Source: Mucilaginibacter saanensis
GTDB lineage: Bacteria; Bacteroidota; Bacteroidia; Sphingobacteriales; Sphingobacteriaceae
DNA length: 64,000 nucleotides
Reading direction: 5' to 3'
NCBI RefSeq assembly: GCF_014200575.1
Contig: NZ_JACHBZ010000003.1
Location: 324,270 to 388,269 of the forward strand
Position 1 is the stretch's first letter. Every line of letters begins with the position of its first letter. Under the pieces are notes generated by a model. That model saw nothing but the letters and a program-made list of their open reading frames with translations. It was not told the DNA's origin and made no database searches. The translations under genes and the position numbers were made by a program. This document shows positions 55,947-64,000 of this stretch, piece after piece.

Positions 55947-57704
55947 TTAGTAGCCTGGGTTTTGTTCCATTTTTGGCCCTGTAGTAACCAGGTTAATTTC
56001 AGATGATGGTATAGGGCGTAATGAATAAGCATCGGCTGGGTTTGATTTTGAATAACCGCTGTATGCCTCGGTTGGGTTATAAGTCTGTAACCTCCTACCT
56101 AATGATTGCGTACGGGACAGATCCCACCAACGGGTGCATTCCTCATACATTTCGCGTGAGCGTTCGTCCAATATAAAATCAAGTGTAATTTGTTGTGACG
56201 TTATCTGCATAGCTGCTACAGCTGCGTTATTTTGATCAGGCGTATTGGTAGTTTTGTAAGCAGCCCTGGTTCTTAATACATTCAGCATGGCCGCAGCATT
56301 CTGAAGATCATTGGCTTTAAAATAAGCCTCGGCAGCTAATAAATAAACATCGGCAAACCTGGCCACTACAAATGGTCTTGTTGACGGATCATTAACACCG
56401 GTACGGTTAGGGTCATCATATTTCTTCATAGATGGGAAATATGTAGGTGTGTAAGCATTGGCCGTTGAGCCTGAAGTGATCAGTGATGGTGGTATCAAAA
56501 TAACTCCCTTAAATGAAGCGCGTTTGGCAGCACCCGGATCAAATGGAGGCATCCATATTGCAGTATCAACGCCTACGGTTAATGCCCCTCTTGGTGTTGT
56601 TACGCCTGCAGTATTGGCAATCCATGTAGTTTGGAAAGTTTTATCAAAACGGCTGTCGTTATTTCTTTCGGCAAATACATACAGCATATAGTCGGTATTT
56701 GGACGTATACGAATAAACGGACGACCATTTGCAATATCACGTGTCATGACCGGTGAACCGGTTGAAGATGGATAGCCTGATACTACTGTTGGATAATTGG
56801 GACGGAAAAAGAAGTTAGTAGCGTTATAATTACCGCCAGAACCACCCGCTTGGTAGTTACCATATTTGGTGTCGCTGCTTTCGTCTATTACAAAAAGTGT
56901 TTCCTTACCATAATCATTGCCCGGTTTAAAGGCATCGCCAAAGTCCTGCCAAAGATCAACCCCATAGGTACCTTTATTGGCAATCAGCGTATTAAAAGTT
57001 GTGGCAGCCGTTGCAAAATCACCGGTTTGTGCAGCTGATGACCATCCGCGGCTTAAGTACGCCTTACCCAAATAATACAAAGCTGCAGATTGTGTAGCAG
57101 CCTTACCACCAAAGGGAGTGCCGGGTGTTACCTGCAATTCTTTTGAAGCGTCTGTAAAATCCTTAATTACCTGTGCATATATATCTGCCAATGGAGCCCT
57201 TGTATCGGATGTTGTTGGCGATGTAATAAAAGTTGTATGTAAAGGAACCTTGCCAAAGGTAATAGCCAAATGGTAATACAAAAATGCACGTAAAAATTTA
57301 GCTTGAGCCAGGTATTGTGTGCGCTGGGTTACATCGGTAATGGCTGTTCCATATTGGAGCACCCCGTTTAAGGTGTTAATATCCTGATAGGCGATCTGGA
57401 AAATATACCTGAACTCATCTGTGCTGATATTGGTATAGGTAAACAAAGGGGTGCCACTGCCGCTGCCGCCAAGTAAAGTTTCATCAACCCCGCCTACTAC
57501 CTCGTTGGTAAAACCCTCGGTGCCCCAAAGGCTGCGTAAAGTACCGTAAACACCGGTAATACCACCTATTACGCCAACTGGCGAAGCAAAAGATTGCTGG
57601 GTTATATTGGTTCGTTGTGTTTCAACCAATGTTTTTTTACAGCCGCCTAAGCTTAAGGACGAAGCTGCTGCAATCATTATCGAAATCTTTTTATATTGTT
57701 TCAT
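55947..57704 (-). CDS. SusD/RagB-family lipoprotein (xylan PUL)
   Basis: A 585-residue SusD homologue with a lipoprotein signal (SSLSLGGC, Cys22). Conserved regions include AQAKFLRAFLYYHLAITFGK near residue 130, ARFADVYLLAAEAYFK, LDERSREMYEECTRWWDLSR and SLRPIPSSEINLVTTGPKME at the end. It is surface-anchored, binds xylan fragments and works with the SusC encoded 19 bases upstream. This PUL has no separate SusE/SusF-like binding protein; the CBM-bearing xylanase may partly serve that purpose. Confidence 0.9.
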   Translation of the reverse strand: MKQYKKISIMIAAASSLSLGGCKKTLVETQRTNITQQSFASPVGVIGGITGVYGTLRSLWGTEGFTNEVVGGVDETLLGGSGSGTPLFTYTNISTDEFRYIFQIAYQDINTLNGVLQYGTAITDVTQRTQYLAQAKFLRAFLYYHLAITFGKVPLHTTFITSPTTSDTRAPLADIYAQVIKDFTDASKELQVTPGTPFGGKAATQSAALYYLGKAYLSRGWSSAAQTGDFATAATTFNTLIANKGTYGVDLWQDFGDAFKPGNDYGKETLFVIDESSDTKYGNYQAGGSGGNYNATNFFFRPNYPTVVSGYPSSTGSPVMTRDIANGRPFIRIRPNTDYMLYVFAERNNDSRFDKTFQTTWIANTAGVTTPRGALTVGVDTAIWMPPFDPGAAKRASFKGVILIPPSLITSGSTANAYTPTYFPSMKKYDDPNRTGVNDPSTRPFVVARFADVYLLAAEAYFKANDLQNAAAMLNVLRTRAAYKTTNTPDQNNAAVAAMQITSQQITLDFILDERSREMYEECTRWWDLSRTQSLGRRLQTYNPTEAYSGYSKSNPADAYSLRPIPSSEINLVTTGPKMEQNPGY

Positions 57705-57723
57705 GTCTTCTGATGCTTAAATG

Positions 57724-60700
57724 TTAAAGTTTTACACTAACGCCTAACTGGAATGTGCGCGTTGGCGGGTTATTCAGATTTACTGTAATAGCACGGCTGC
57801 CTGTAGTACCGGCGCTGCCACCACCTGCCGTAGGGTAGCTTGGGTTTACTGTTGAAATTACGATACCGCCTGTTGCATTACCTTCTGGGTCAACGGCTAA
57901 ACCGCTTTTAACCAATGGCGAATAAATGATAAAAGGGTTATAGCAGGTAGCATATACTCTTAACGAGCTGATACCTGCTCTTTTTAAGAGTTTTGAAGGA
58001 ATGGTATAACCAAGGTTGATACTCCGCATTTTAACAAATGAGCCATCGCGGTAAGCCAGGGTTGACGCATATATCTGTTTATCATTTGCGGCATCAGGCG
58101 CAGGAAAATCATTGGTTGGGTTGGTTGGAGTCCAGTAGTTTACCTTCCATTGGTTAACGCGTCCGTTACCAAAAAACGGATATCCTTGTGCACTGCCGTC
58201 GGCGGTTAAATAAGGTACTATAACGGTTTGCCCGATACGATAATTAGCTACAAAATTCAGATCGAAGTTTTTATAGAAGAAGGTATTGGTAATACCACCG
58301 GTATACTTAGGCTGAAAGTTACCGATGATCTGTAAGTCGCTGGTATTGATCTTACCATCGTTATTCACGTCCTGAACTTTAATCTGGCCAGGTAATTGTC
58401 CGTAAACCGCTGCCTGGGCCGCCTCACTGGTTTGCCAGATACCTATCTTTTTCACATCATAAATAACATTGAAAGGTTGGCCTACAAACCAGTTGTTGCC
58501 TATATCCTGCGTTAATCCGTCGTGCAGGGCAACAATAGTATTCCTGTTAAAGGATATATTGAAGTCTGTAGTCCAGTTTAAACCATCTTGGCTTTTCAGG
58601 TTTTGTGAACTCAGGGTAATCTCTAAACCTTTACCCTGGGTTTTACCTATATTGGCGTAGTAAGATGTGGCACCATTACTATAAGGTAAATTTACCTGTT
58701 GTAATATCTTGTCGGTTTTTTGTTCGTAAACATCAACCGAACCTGTAATGCGATCCTTAAATAAACCAAAATCCAAACCAATGTTTATGCTGTTTGTAAA
58801 CTCCCATGTTAGGTTTTGATTGGCCAGCGTAGCTAAATAGTAGCCGTTTGCACCTGTTGAACCATAGTTGTAAAAATTACTTGACAATGGGCCTGATGAT
58901 GAATAAGCACCAACCGACTGGCTTGATGTTTTACCATAACCACCCCTTATTTTTAAAGCAGATACTACATCACTTGCACCTTTAAAAAAATCTTCCCTGT
59001 CAATATTCCAGGCAGCAGCAAACGCCGGGTATACGTAATATTTTTTGTTAGGGAATACAGATGAACCATCATCTCTGATAGTAGCAGTTACCGAATACTT
59101 TCCATTAAAAACATAGTTTAAACGGGCCATGTAGGAGATTAAACCATTTTCAGAAAAGCCTCCGGTATTGGCCGAAATGCTGTTGGCCTGAGCCAGGTTA
59201 TAATTCTGAATATAGTCAACCGGGATGCCTACACCTGCAAAACCATTATTCTGATAGTGGTCTTTTTCAACGCTATATACACCGGTAAACGTAAGGTGAT
59301 GTTTCTGGGCAAATACCTTGTCGTACGTTAAAATGTTATCAATGGTATAGCTATAGTTTTCGCTGGCGTTCACATTTTCGCTGGATTGCGCGTAAGAAGT
59401 ATTGGTATTGTAAAAGGTATTAGGTCCTGAATACATACCGCCGCCACTTGAATAATAACTGAAACCTAAATTGGCCCGGTACTTTAATCCGTCAATAATG
59501 TTTATTTCGGTATATAAAGTGTTGATAGAGCTTAATCTTCTGTTTTGGTCAGTATTGGTCGAGTTATCCCTTATAGTCAACGGGTTTACTACCGAAGCAT
59601 CAAGAGAACCGGCTTGTGGCAGCAGGTTCACGGAACCATCGGCATTGTACGGTGATACCAGCGGACTAAGCCTTACCACGCCCCCAACCGGATAACGGTT
59701 ACTTCCATTGGTAACTGCAAGGTTAGCTATGGTACTACCACCAACTTTTAAAAACTTGCTTACCTGGTGATCTAAAGTAGCGCGCATAGTGTAGCGGGTA
59801 TAATCCTGCCCGTAAACTATCCCTTTCTCATGGCGGTATCCTGTACCAAATGAAAATTGTGTATTCTCTGTACCGCCAGAAATATTTAAGCTTTGATCAT
59901 TGGTAAAACCTTGCCTGAATATAATTTTTTGCCAGTCGGTATTTGTTCCATTGGTAAGGCCTGTTTGCTCGGCAGCCGTTAAGTTATAGTTTGAGGTACC
60001 TGGGTTAACGCTATTCAGTACCCGTGCAGTTTCCTTAAATGCGGCATATTCCTGCCCGTTCATAAAATTATACTCACTTGTAGGGTTGCTTACACCCGCG
60101 TAGGCATTATAGTTAACAATAGTTTTACCTGCCTTACCGCGTTTGGTGGTTACTATGATTACACCACTTGCACCTCTTGAACCATAAATAGCTGTTGCAG
60201 AGGCATCTTTCAATACGTCAATTGAAGCAATATCATCTGGATTAATATCATTGATGCTTCCTCCAAAAAACGGAACGCCGTCTAATACAATCAGCGGGGA
60301 GTTTTGGTTATTATTCTGGGTGCCCGAAGCCCCTAATGACCGTTCGCCACGTATGCGTATTTGCCCCACGGCACCTGGCTGACCACTGTTATTCTGGATA
60401 TCAACACCGGCCAAACGGCCTTGCAATTGATTAACAACGTTGGTAGCAGGTACCTGTTGTAAAGTTGCAGCACTTATAGAACCGGTTGCTCCAGTAATAT
60501 CGCGTTTACGCTGCGTTCCGTACCCAACAACTACCACATCATTTAAGCTGTGACTACCCGGAACTAACTTAATGTGTAAATTTGAACTTTGTTCGGTTAT
60601 AGGAACTACCTGGTCAGTATAACCTATATAGGTTACCAATAACGATGTTTCATTGTCAGAAACATTAAGGGAGAATTTACCATTAAGATCTGTTAAAGTT

Positions 60701-60873
60701 GCCAGTTTACCTGACTTCAGCTTTACAGTTGCTCCAATAAGTGGATACCCTTTCTCATCCAGTACAGTACCATTAATCTTTTTGGATTGGGCATAAAGTG
60801 ATAAGGAAATTAAGCTCATACTTATCAGCATAAGCAATGCCCTCCAGCAGTTTTTCCGTATTTGTTTTTTCAT
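57724..60873 (-). CDS. SusC/RagA-family TonB-dependent transporter (xylan PUL)
   Basis: A 1049-residue transporter: signal peptide (ending LSLYAQ), CarboxypepD_reg-like domain (about 32-110, VLDEKGYPLIGATVKLKSG), TonB-box region (LNDVVVVGYGTQRKRDITGA), plug domain (DASATAIYGSRGASGVIIVT) and a barrel ending RTFQLGVSVKL. It takes up xylo-oligosaccharides through the outer membrane. It heads the susC-susD-GH10-GH10-GH115 operon. Its upstream region carries two LacI-type operators and a degenerate third; no hybrid sensor or sigma/anti-sigma pair is adjacent, so control probably rests with the LacI regulator at 48276. Confidence 0.92.
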   Translation of the reverse strand: MKKQIRKNCWRALLMLISMSLISLSLYAQSKKINGTVLDEKGYPLIGATVKLKSGKLATLTDLNGKFSLNVSDNETSLLVTYIGYTDQVVPITEQSSNLHIKLVPGSHSLNDVVVVGYGTQRKRDITGATGSISAATLQQVPATNVVNQLQGRLAGVDIQNNSGQPGAVGQIRIRGERSLGASGTQNNNQNSPLIVLDGVPFFGGSINDINPDDIASIDVLKDASATAIYGSRGASGVIIVTTKRGKAGKTIVNYNAYAGVSNPTSEYNFMNGQEYAAFKETARVLNSVNPGTSNYNLTAAEQTGLTNGTNTDWQKIIFRQGFTNDQSLNISGGTENTQFSFGTGYRHEKGIVYGQDYTRYTMRATLDHQVSKFLKVGGSTIANLAVTNGSNRYPVGGVVRLSPLVSPYNADGSVNLLPQAGSLDASVVNPLTIRDNSTNTDQNRRLSSINTLYTEINIIDGLKYRANLGFSYYSSGGGMYSGPNTFYNTNTSYAQSSENVNASENYSYTIDNILTYDKVFAQKHHLTFTGVYSVEKDHYQNNGFAGVGIPVDYIQNYNLAQANSISANTGGFSENGLISYMARLNYVFNGKYSVTATIRDDGSSVFPNKKYYVYPAFAAAWNIDREDFFKGASDVVSALKIRGGYGKTSSQSVGAYSSSGPLSSNFYNYGSTGANGYYLATLANQNLTWEFTNSINIGLDFGLFKDRITGSVDVYEQKTDKILQQVNLPYSNGATSYYANIGKTQGKGLEITLSSQNLKSQDGLNWTTDFNISFNRNTIVALHDGLTQDIGNNWFVGQPFNVIYDVKKIGIWQTSEAAQAAVYGQLPGQIKVQDVNNDGKINTSDLQIIGNFQPKYTGGITNTFFYKNFDLNFVANYRIGQTVIVPYLTADGSAQGYPFFGNGRVNQWKVNYWTPTNPTNDFPAPDAANDKQIYASTLAYRDGSFVKMRSINLGYTIPSKLLKRAGISSLRVYATCYNPFIIYSPLVKSGLAVDPEGNATGGIVISTVNPSYPTAGGGSAGTTGSRAITVNLNNPPTRTFQLGVSVKL

Positions 60874-61095
60874 AATTTATAATTTGAATTAAAGGCTTTA
60901 ATTGTTGAACATACTCCGTGTGTTTCCCAGGAAAATGATTAGTCATTAGGCAATGCGGCAAACACTTATAAGCGGTACATGAAGTAATTTTTTCTCATAG
61001 ATTTTAATTTAATAATGGTTTTAAACTGGTTTAATCAACAAATGGCTTTGTGGCCGGATAACTTTAACAGGTACAGTATTATAATTTGGCTGACG

Positions 61096-61125
61096 TAAAA
61101 CTATCATAAAATACAATCGATTGCA
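61096..61125 (-). promoter_or_regulatory. Promoter-proximal LacI-type operator before xylan susC
   Basis: The operator TACAATCGATTGCA (61112-61125) lies 8 bases upstream of TAGTTTTA (61096-61103), a -7-like box one base off TAnnTTTG. This is the same geometry as at uxuA (48176-48205). The predicted leader to the start codon is more than 200 nt. The 686-base gap 60874-61559 holds this site, the second operator at 61186 and a degenerate copy at 61432; I see no gene. Confidence 0.65.
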
Positions 61126-61185
61126 CAAATAAAATAAGTTTTATGGATATTTTTATTTTGAATGGATTTCATCAATAAAAATTTA

Positions 61186-61199
61186 AGCAATCGATTGTT
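61186..61199 (-). promoter_or_regulatory. Upstream LacI-type operator before xylan susC
   Basis: AGCAATCGATTGTT, centre 61192.5, exactly 74 bases from the centre of the proximal site (61118.5). That is close to seven DNA turns, so one tetramer or two dimers could loop the DNA. A half-conserved copy, TGCAATCGA, starts at 61432. Confidence 0.65.
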
Positions 61200-61559
61200 T
61201 TTTTGCTATATTCTATAGTAGATGAATAATTTATTCGAAAAATAGCAACCCGGAAAATTGTGTTTATATCAGGATTTGTTAAAAAATGTATAACAAATAA
61301 TCATTAACACTACTTTAACTTAAAAAGGTAGAAACTATACAGTTAGCAGAATATAATTTATTTAGTCTTTTTTTGCCAGGGAATTATTAGTAGATATATG
61401 GGGTTGAAGTTTTGAGCTAAAATAACATTTATGCAATCGAAGTACCACATAATTTAGCCCTGAATATGCATATATAAGTATTACCAAATAAAGCTTAAAT
61501 GGATAATTTACCATTAATACGAAAGGCTCATTCAATATTCCATATTTGGTAATTACATC

Positions 61560-63518
61560 CTATTGATCATCTGTTGTAAAAGGTGAAGCTGGTAACCCCT
61601 CTTTATTATACAGATTGGCATCTTCGGGATTGTCAGCCCAGGCATAACGAACATATAACGGAACCTGCACATCATCGCTCCAAACAACTACTTTATCCCC
61701 GTCAATACGGGCGTTAGCCCATACATATTTTTTGTCATTACCGGCTATTGCAAAATGCATTAACTCATCGCCATTTTTTGCGATCAATCCGCTGCCAGTA
61801 TTATCAAAACTGATAATGATTTTATTGCCAGCTATCTTAAATGATTGATATAACGGTCCTGATGCCACTATTTTAGTATCATGGTAAGCAATTTTCTCGG
61901 CAGCAAGAGCCAGCCGATCACCCACATCTTTTTTATCAAGCGGATGAATATCATTCCACTCCCCGGCATCAATAGTTACTGCCATCTCCGTATTAGGCAC
62001 GCTAAGTGACCTCAGTTCCCCTTCCCGAAGTTCGGCCCATTGACTTTCTGACGGCGAGTATTGTACTTCCATAAAACCCGGTAATTGTGCATATATAAAA
62101 GGAATATTGCCTAATTTCCATTTATTACGCCAGTCTGTAATAAGGGCAGGCAGCAGATTTTGGTATGCTTCCGGTTTAAATGTATTTGCTTCGCCCTGGT
62201 ACCACAAAATGCCTTTAATCTGATAGTTGATTGCAGGCGCAACCATTGTATTATAGAGGCCAGTGGGTTCATTTTGCATGGCGAATTTATTGACGTTACC
62301 ACTATTTACTCCGGGATCAATAACCTCCCCTACCTTATACAGCCAATCGCCCCGAAGATCAATTTTTTGATCACCTATCTGCAGATAATATGGTTTTTCA
62401 GGTACAAAGCCTCCCTTCCCAGCTGTATTAACAACTTTAACTACAATGATATTTTTACCTGGCTTAAGTATTCCATTTGGTAAATTGTACCTGCGTGGTG
62501 GGTATTGATAAGTGGTCTCTCCTACTAATACGCCGTTAATGTAAATTTTATCCGCATCAACTATGCGCCCCATGAAAAGTTTTGCCGGTTTACCCAAAAC
62601 TGCCGACGGGATTATAATCTCTTTATGGAACCAAACCGTGCCATTCAATCCTTTTATACCCTGGTCCGCCCAGTAGCCTGGAAGCCAGAAATTATGCCAG
62701 CGCACCGGATTATAAGTGGTATCATACCACTTAACTGATTCGGCCAGGCCTTTATCTATCGATACTTTTGCTGGTTGTTGCGCTGCGAGCAGAGGTTTCT
62801 TATTGATTAGCCCATTGATATAGGTAGTATCTTTAAAAATTAAAAGTTTATCCTGATACTCCCGAAATTGTTGAAGTCCCTGTTCGCTGATCCAGGCTTC
62901 AATTGGCGTTCCCCCAACACTGGAGTTTATTAAACCAATGGGTATGTGATATTTGAGATATATTTGTTTAGCAAAGAAGTAGGTAGCAGCACCAAAACCT
63001 AAAACGTTTTTCGGAGTAGCGGAGATCCACTTTCCCGGAGGCAGATCCTGATGTAACTTAGTAACATCGGCTACGGTTGGTATAAAAAAATTCCTGACCT
63101 GCGGAAAATCAGCATGCTCAATCTCTTTCGGATATTTTTCCTTAACCCGCTCCATGGGCAATACCATATTTGACTGGCCTGAGCAAAACCACACATCTCC
63201 AATTAAAATATCTTGAATCTGTAAATGATTATTAGCCACAATATCCATAATATATGGCCCTCCAGCTTTCATAGCAGGTAATAACATTATCCAATCACCA
63301 TTTTTATCTGTCATTGCCTTGCCGCTTCTGCCATTGAACTTTATTTCAACTTTTTCACCTGGTGCTCCCCATCCCCAAAGCTTAATTTTAACATCCCGCT
63401 GCAATACCATGCCATCGCTTACCAATTTGGGCAAACGTACATCGGCATTAGCTGACCCGGCAGCCATAAAAAGGCAGCTTACGAAAGCTGTTAAACAACA
63501 TTTTAAATTAAACTTCAT
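61560..63518 (-). CDS. SGNH-family carbohydrate acetylesterase (SASA/CE20-like) with inserted jelly-roll domain
   Basis: A 652-residue secreted esterase (signal peptide ending GSANA). The SGNH fold carries GDVWFCSGQSNMVLPM (nucleophile Ser116), SSVGGTPIEAWIS, GILWYQGEANTFKP and the distal NDIHPLDKKDVGDRLALAA with the catalytic Asp-x-x-His. Between about residues 270 and 400 a jelly-roll domain is inserted (IVDADKIYINGVLVGETTYQ). The family is annotated as sialate O-acetylesterase, but plant-glycan members such as CE20 have this inserted-domain layout and remove acetyl groups from xylan or xyloglucan. A LacI-type operator 82 bases upstream links it to the xylan regulon, favouring acetyl-xylan as substrate. 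It is a separate transcription unit upstream of susC. Confidence 0.85.
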   Translation of the reverse strand: MKFNLKCCLTAFVSCLFMAAGSANADVRLPKLVSDGMVLQRDVKIKLWGWGAPGEKVEIKFNGRSGKAMTDKNGDWIMLLPAMKAGGPYIMDIVANNHLQIQDILIGDVWFCSGQSNMVLPMERVKEKYPKEIEHADFPQVRNFFIPTVADVTKLHQDLPPGKWISATPKNVLGFGAATYFFAKQIYLKYHIPIGLINSSVGGTPIEAWISEQGLQQFREYQDKLLIFKDTTYINGLINKKPLLAAQQPAKVSIDKGLAESVKWYDTTYNPVRWHNFWLPGYWADQGIKGLNGTVWFHKEIIIPSAVLGKPAKLFMGRIVDADKIYINGVLVGETTYQYPPRRYNLPNGILKPGKNIIVVKVVNTAGKGGFVPEKPYYLQIGDQKIDLRGDWLYKVGEVIDPGVNSGNVNKFAMQNEPTGLYNTMVAPAINYQIKGILWYQGEANTFKPEAYQNLLPALITDWRNKWKLGNIPFIYAQLPGFMEVQYSPSESQWAELREGELRSLSVPNTEMAVTIDAGEWNDIHPLDKKDVGDRLALAAEKIAYHDTKIVASGPLYQSFKIAGNKIIISFDNTGSGLIAKNGDELMHFAIAGNDKKYVWANARIDGDKVVVWSDDVQVPLYVRYAWADNPEDANLYNKEGLPASPFTTDDQ

Positions 63519-63599
63519 AAACGGCTTCTTAGGTTAAAAAGAGGTAAAGTGCAGATTTTACACAATATTTAAACAAATATGAAGCATTTTTTTATTAAA

Positions 63600-63613
63600 A
63601 GCAATCGATTGCA
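63600..63613 (-). promoter_or_regulatory. LacI-type operator before the acetylesterase
   Basis: AGCAATCGATTGCA contains a perfect 12-bp palindrome, the best copy in the window, 82 bases upstream of the esterase start. A weak -7-like CATATTTG is at 63574-63581 (minus). The 433-base gap 63519-63951 otherwise holds only the repeats at 63821-63866 and the rRNA terminator. Confidence 0.7.
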
Positions 63614-63820
63614 CTATTATTAATATTGGAAAATATTGGTTATTCAGGTTAAATATTAGATGAAGTCGGTGCATTTTATCTCCCGCGACTCCATCATTAC
63701 TTAATATAAAAGATGATTCGATAGATTTTTGATCATTATTGCAATCCTTGCGTATGTCAGACTCCAATGGTGACAGTGTATTGTCAGTAAGGGAATATAG
63801 GTAAGCAGGTGATTACGAGG

Positions 63821-63866
63821 CGTTCAATGATGTTCATTCATGTTCATGGGAGCGTGAACGTGAACA
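63821..63866 (+). repeat. Three YGTTCA repeats at 10-base spacing plus two inverted copies
   Basis: CGTTCA (63821), TGTTCA (63831) and TGTTCA (63841) are exactly 10 bases apart; TGAACG (63855) and TGAACA (63861) are inverted copies. The central pair can form a hairpin of about 7 bp. The phase suggests protein binding on one DNA face; the binding protein is unknown. Confidence 0.4.
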
Positions 63867-63905
63867 GTGGCCAGGGGAAAGGAAGTAAGTTCAAGAGTTT
63901 GTTTC

Positions 63906-63940
63906 ACAAAAAAGCCCTTGACTGTTACCAGCAAGGGCTT
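63906..63940 (-). terminator. Intrinsic terminator of the rRNA operon
   Basis: AAGCCCTTG (63912-63920) and CAAGGGCTT (63932-63940) form a perfect 9-bp stem. On the minus strand it is followed by TTTT (complement of 63908-63911) after the last stem bases, giving GGGCTTTTTTGTG. It lies just downstream of the 5S rRNA gene. Confidence 0.85.
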
Positions 63941-63951
63941 GATTTAAGATT

Positions 63952-64000
63952 GGGCACCGACCTACTCTCCCACGTTTTACCGCAGTACCATCGGCTCTGG
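63952..64000 (-). rRNA. rrf: 5S ribosomal RNA, 3' part only
   Basis: The minus strand reads GCCGATGGTACTGCGGTAA then GTGGGAGAGTAGGTCGGTGC, the conserved 3' arm of bacterial 5S rRNA. About 49 of roughly 110-115 bases are present; the 5' part continues past the right edge. The exact 3' end (63952 or a few bases either side) is uncertain. Since 5S is normally last in the operon, 23S and 16S genes should lie further right on the same strand. Confidence 0.92.

Noticed and set aside
61432..61445. TGCAATCGAAGTAC as a sixth LacI-type operator
   Set aside because: Only the left half matches; the right half is degenerate. Mentioned as a possible weak site but not listed as a feature.
1..64000. CRISPR arrays, insertion sequences, prophage or defence genes
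   Set aside because: None found: no spaced direct-repeat arrays, no transposase or integrase motifs, and no attachment-site pairs. The SNF2 ATPase alone is not evidence of a defence system.

Overview
The window looks like a chromosome segment of a Bacteroidota bacterium, most likely of the family Sphingobacteriaceae (Mucilaginibacter/Pedobacter type). Three SusC/SusD pairs, two hybrid two-component regulators ending in AraC domains, many Sec or lipoprotein signal peptides on carbohydrate enzymes, Bacteroidota-type -7 boxes (TAnnTTTG) and an AT-rich composition all point that way. The genus is inference from protein style only. I see no transposase, integrase, CRISPR array or tRNA.

Layout. 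(1) 1-4172, minus strand: a hexosamine-type locus with a partial NahK-like sugar kinase, a DUF5009/HGSNAT-like membrane acyltransferase, an FHS-family sugar permease and a CBM9-like protein. GTGTGC/GCACAC palindromes precede its three transcription units. (2) 4747-11852, plus strand: a TPR-membrane-HTH regulator, then a TonB-dependent receptor broken by two frameshifts, a beta-helix lipoprotein and a beta-propeller phytase. TTAAC-type repeats suggest phosphate control. (3) 11954-13870, minus: FadR-type regulator, TauE-like carrier and DUF1634 protein, with twin operators over the promoter. (4) 14154-27531: a fructan PUL (MFS transporter, fructokinase, SusC, SusD, two GH32 enzymes) divergent from a hybrid sensor with a periplasmic-binding-protein domain. 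(5) 27622-31011: SNF2 helicase with a SWIM zinc finger. (6) 31128-44843, plus: a beta-galactoside PUL (propeller-type hybrid sensor, SusC, SusD, GH2, GH35), then an AhpD-like gene on the other strand. (7) 45647-63518: a glucuronoxylan system with GH43, UxuA, LacI regulator, SDR, GH115, two GH10 xylanases (one with an inserted carbohydrate-binding module), SusD, SusC and an SGNH acetylesterase. (8) The right edge holds an rRNA-operon terminator and the 3' part of a 5S rRNA gene on the minus strand; the rest of that operon should lie to the right.

How it works together. The fructan and galactoside loci each carry a hybrid two-component sensor. The xylan locus has none. Instead the palindrome AGCAATCGATTGCA or a close variant occurs at five places: before GH43, between uxuA and lacI, twice before the xylan susC, and before the esterase. 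This predicts one LacI-family regulon linking xylan depolymerisation, acetyl and glucuronyl side-chain removal, and glucuronate catabolism. It is the strongest system-level observation here. At two of these promoters (uxuA, susC) the operator sits 8 nt upstream of a -7-like box, as expected for a repressor. In all three PULs a stem-loop lies between susD and the first enzyme gene, a likely device for making more SusCD than enzyme.

Limits: functions are assigned by motif recognition without database searches; operators and promoters are predictions; the two frameshifts could be sequencing errors.
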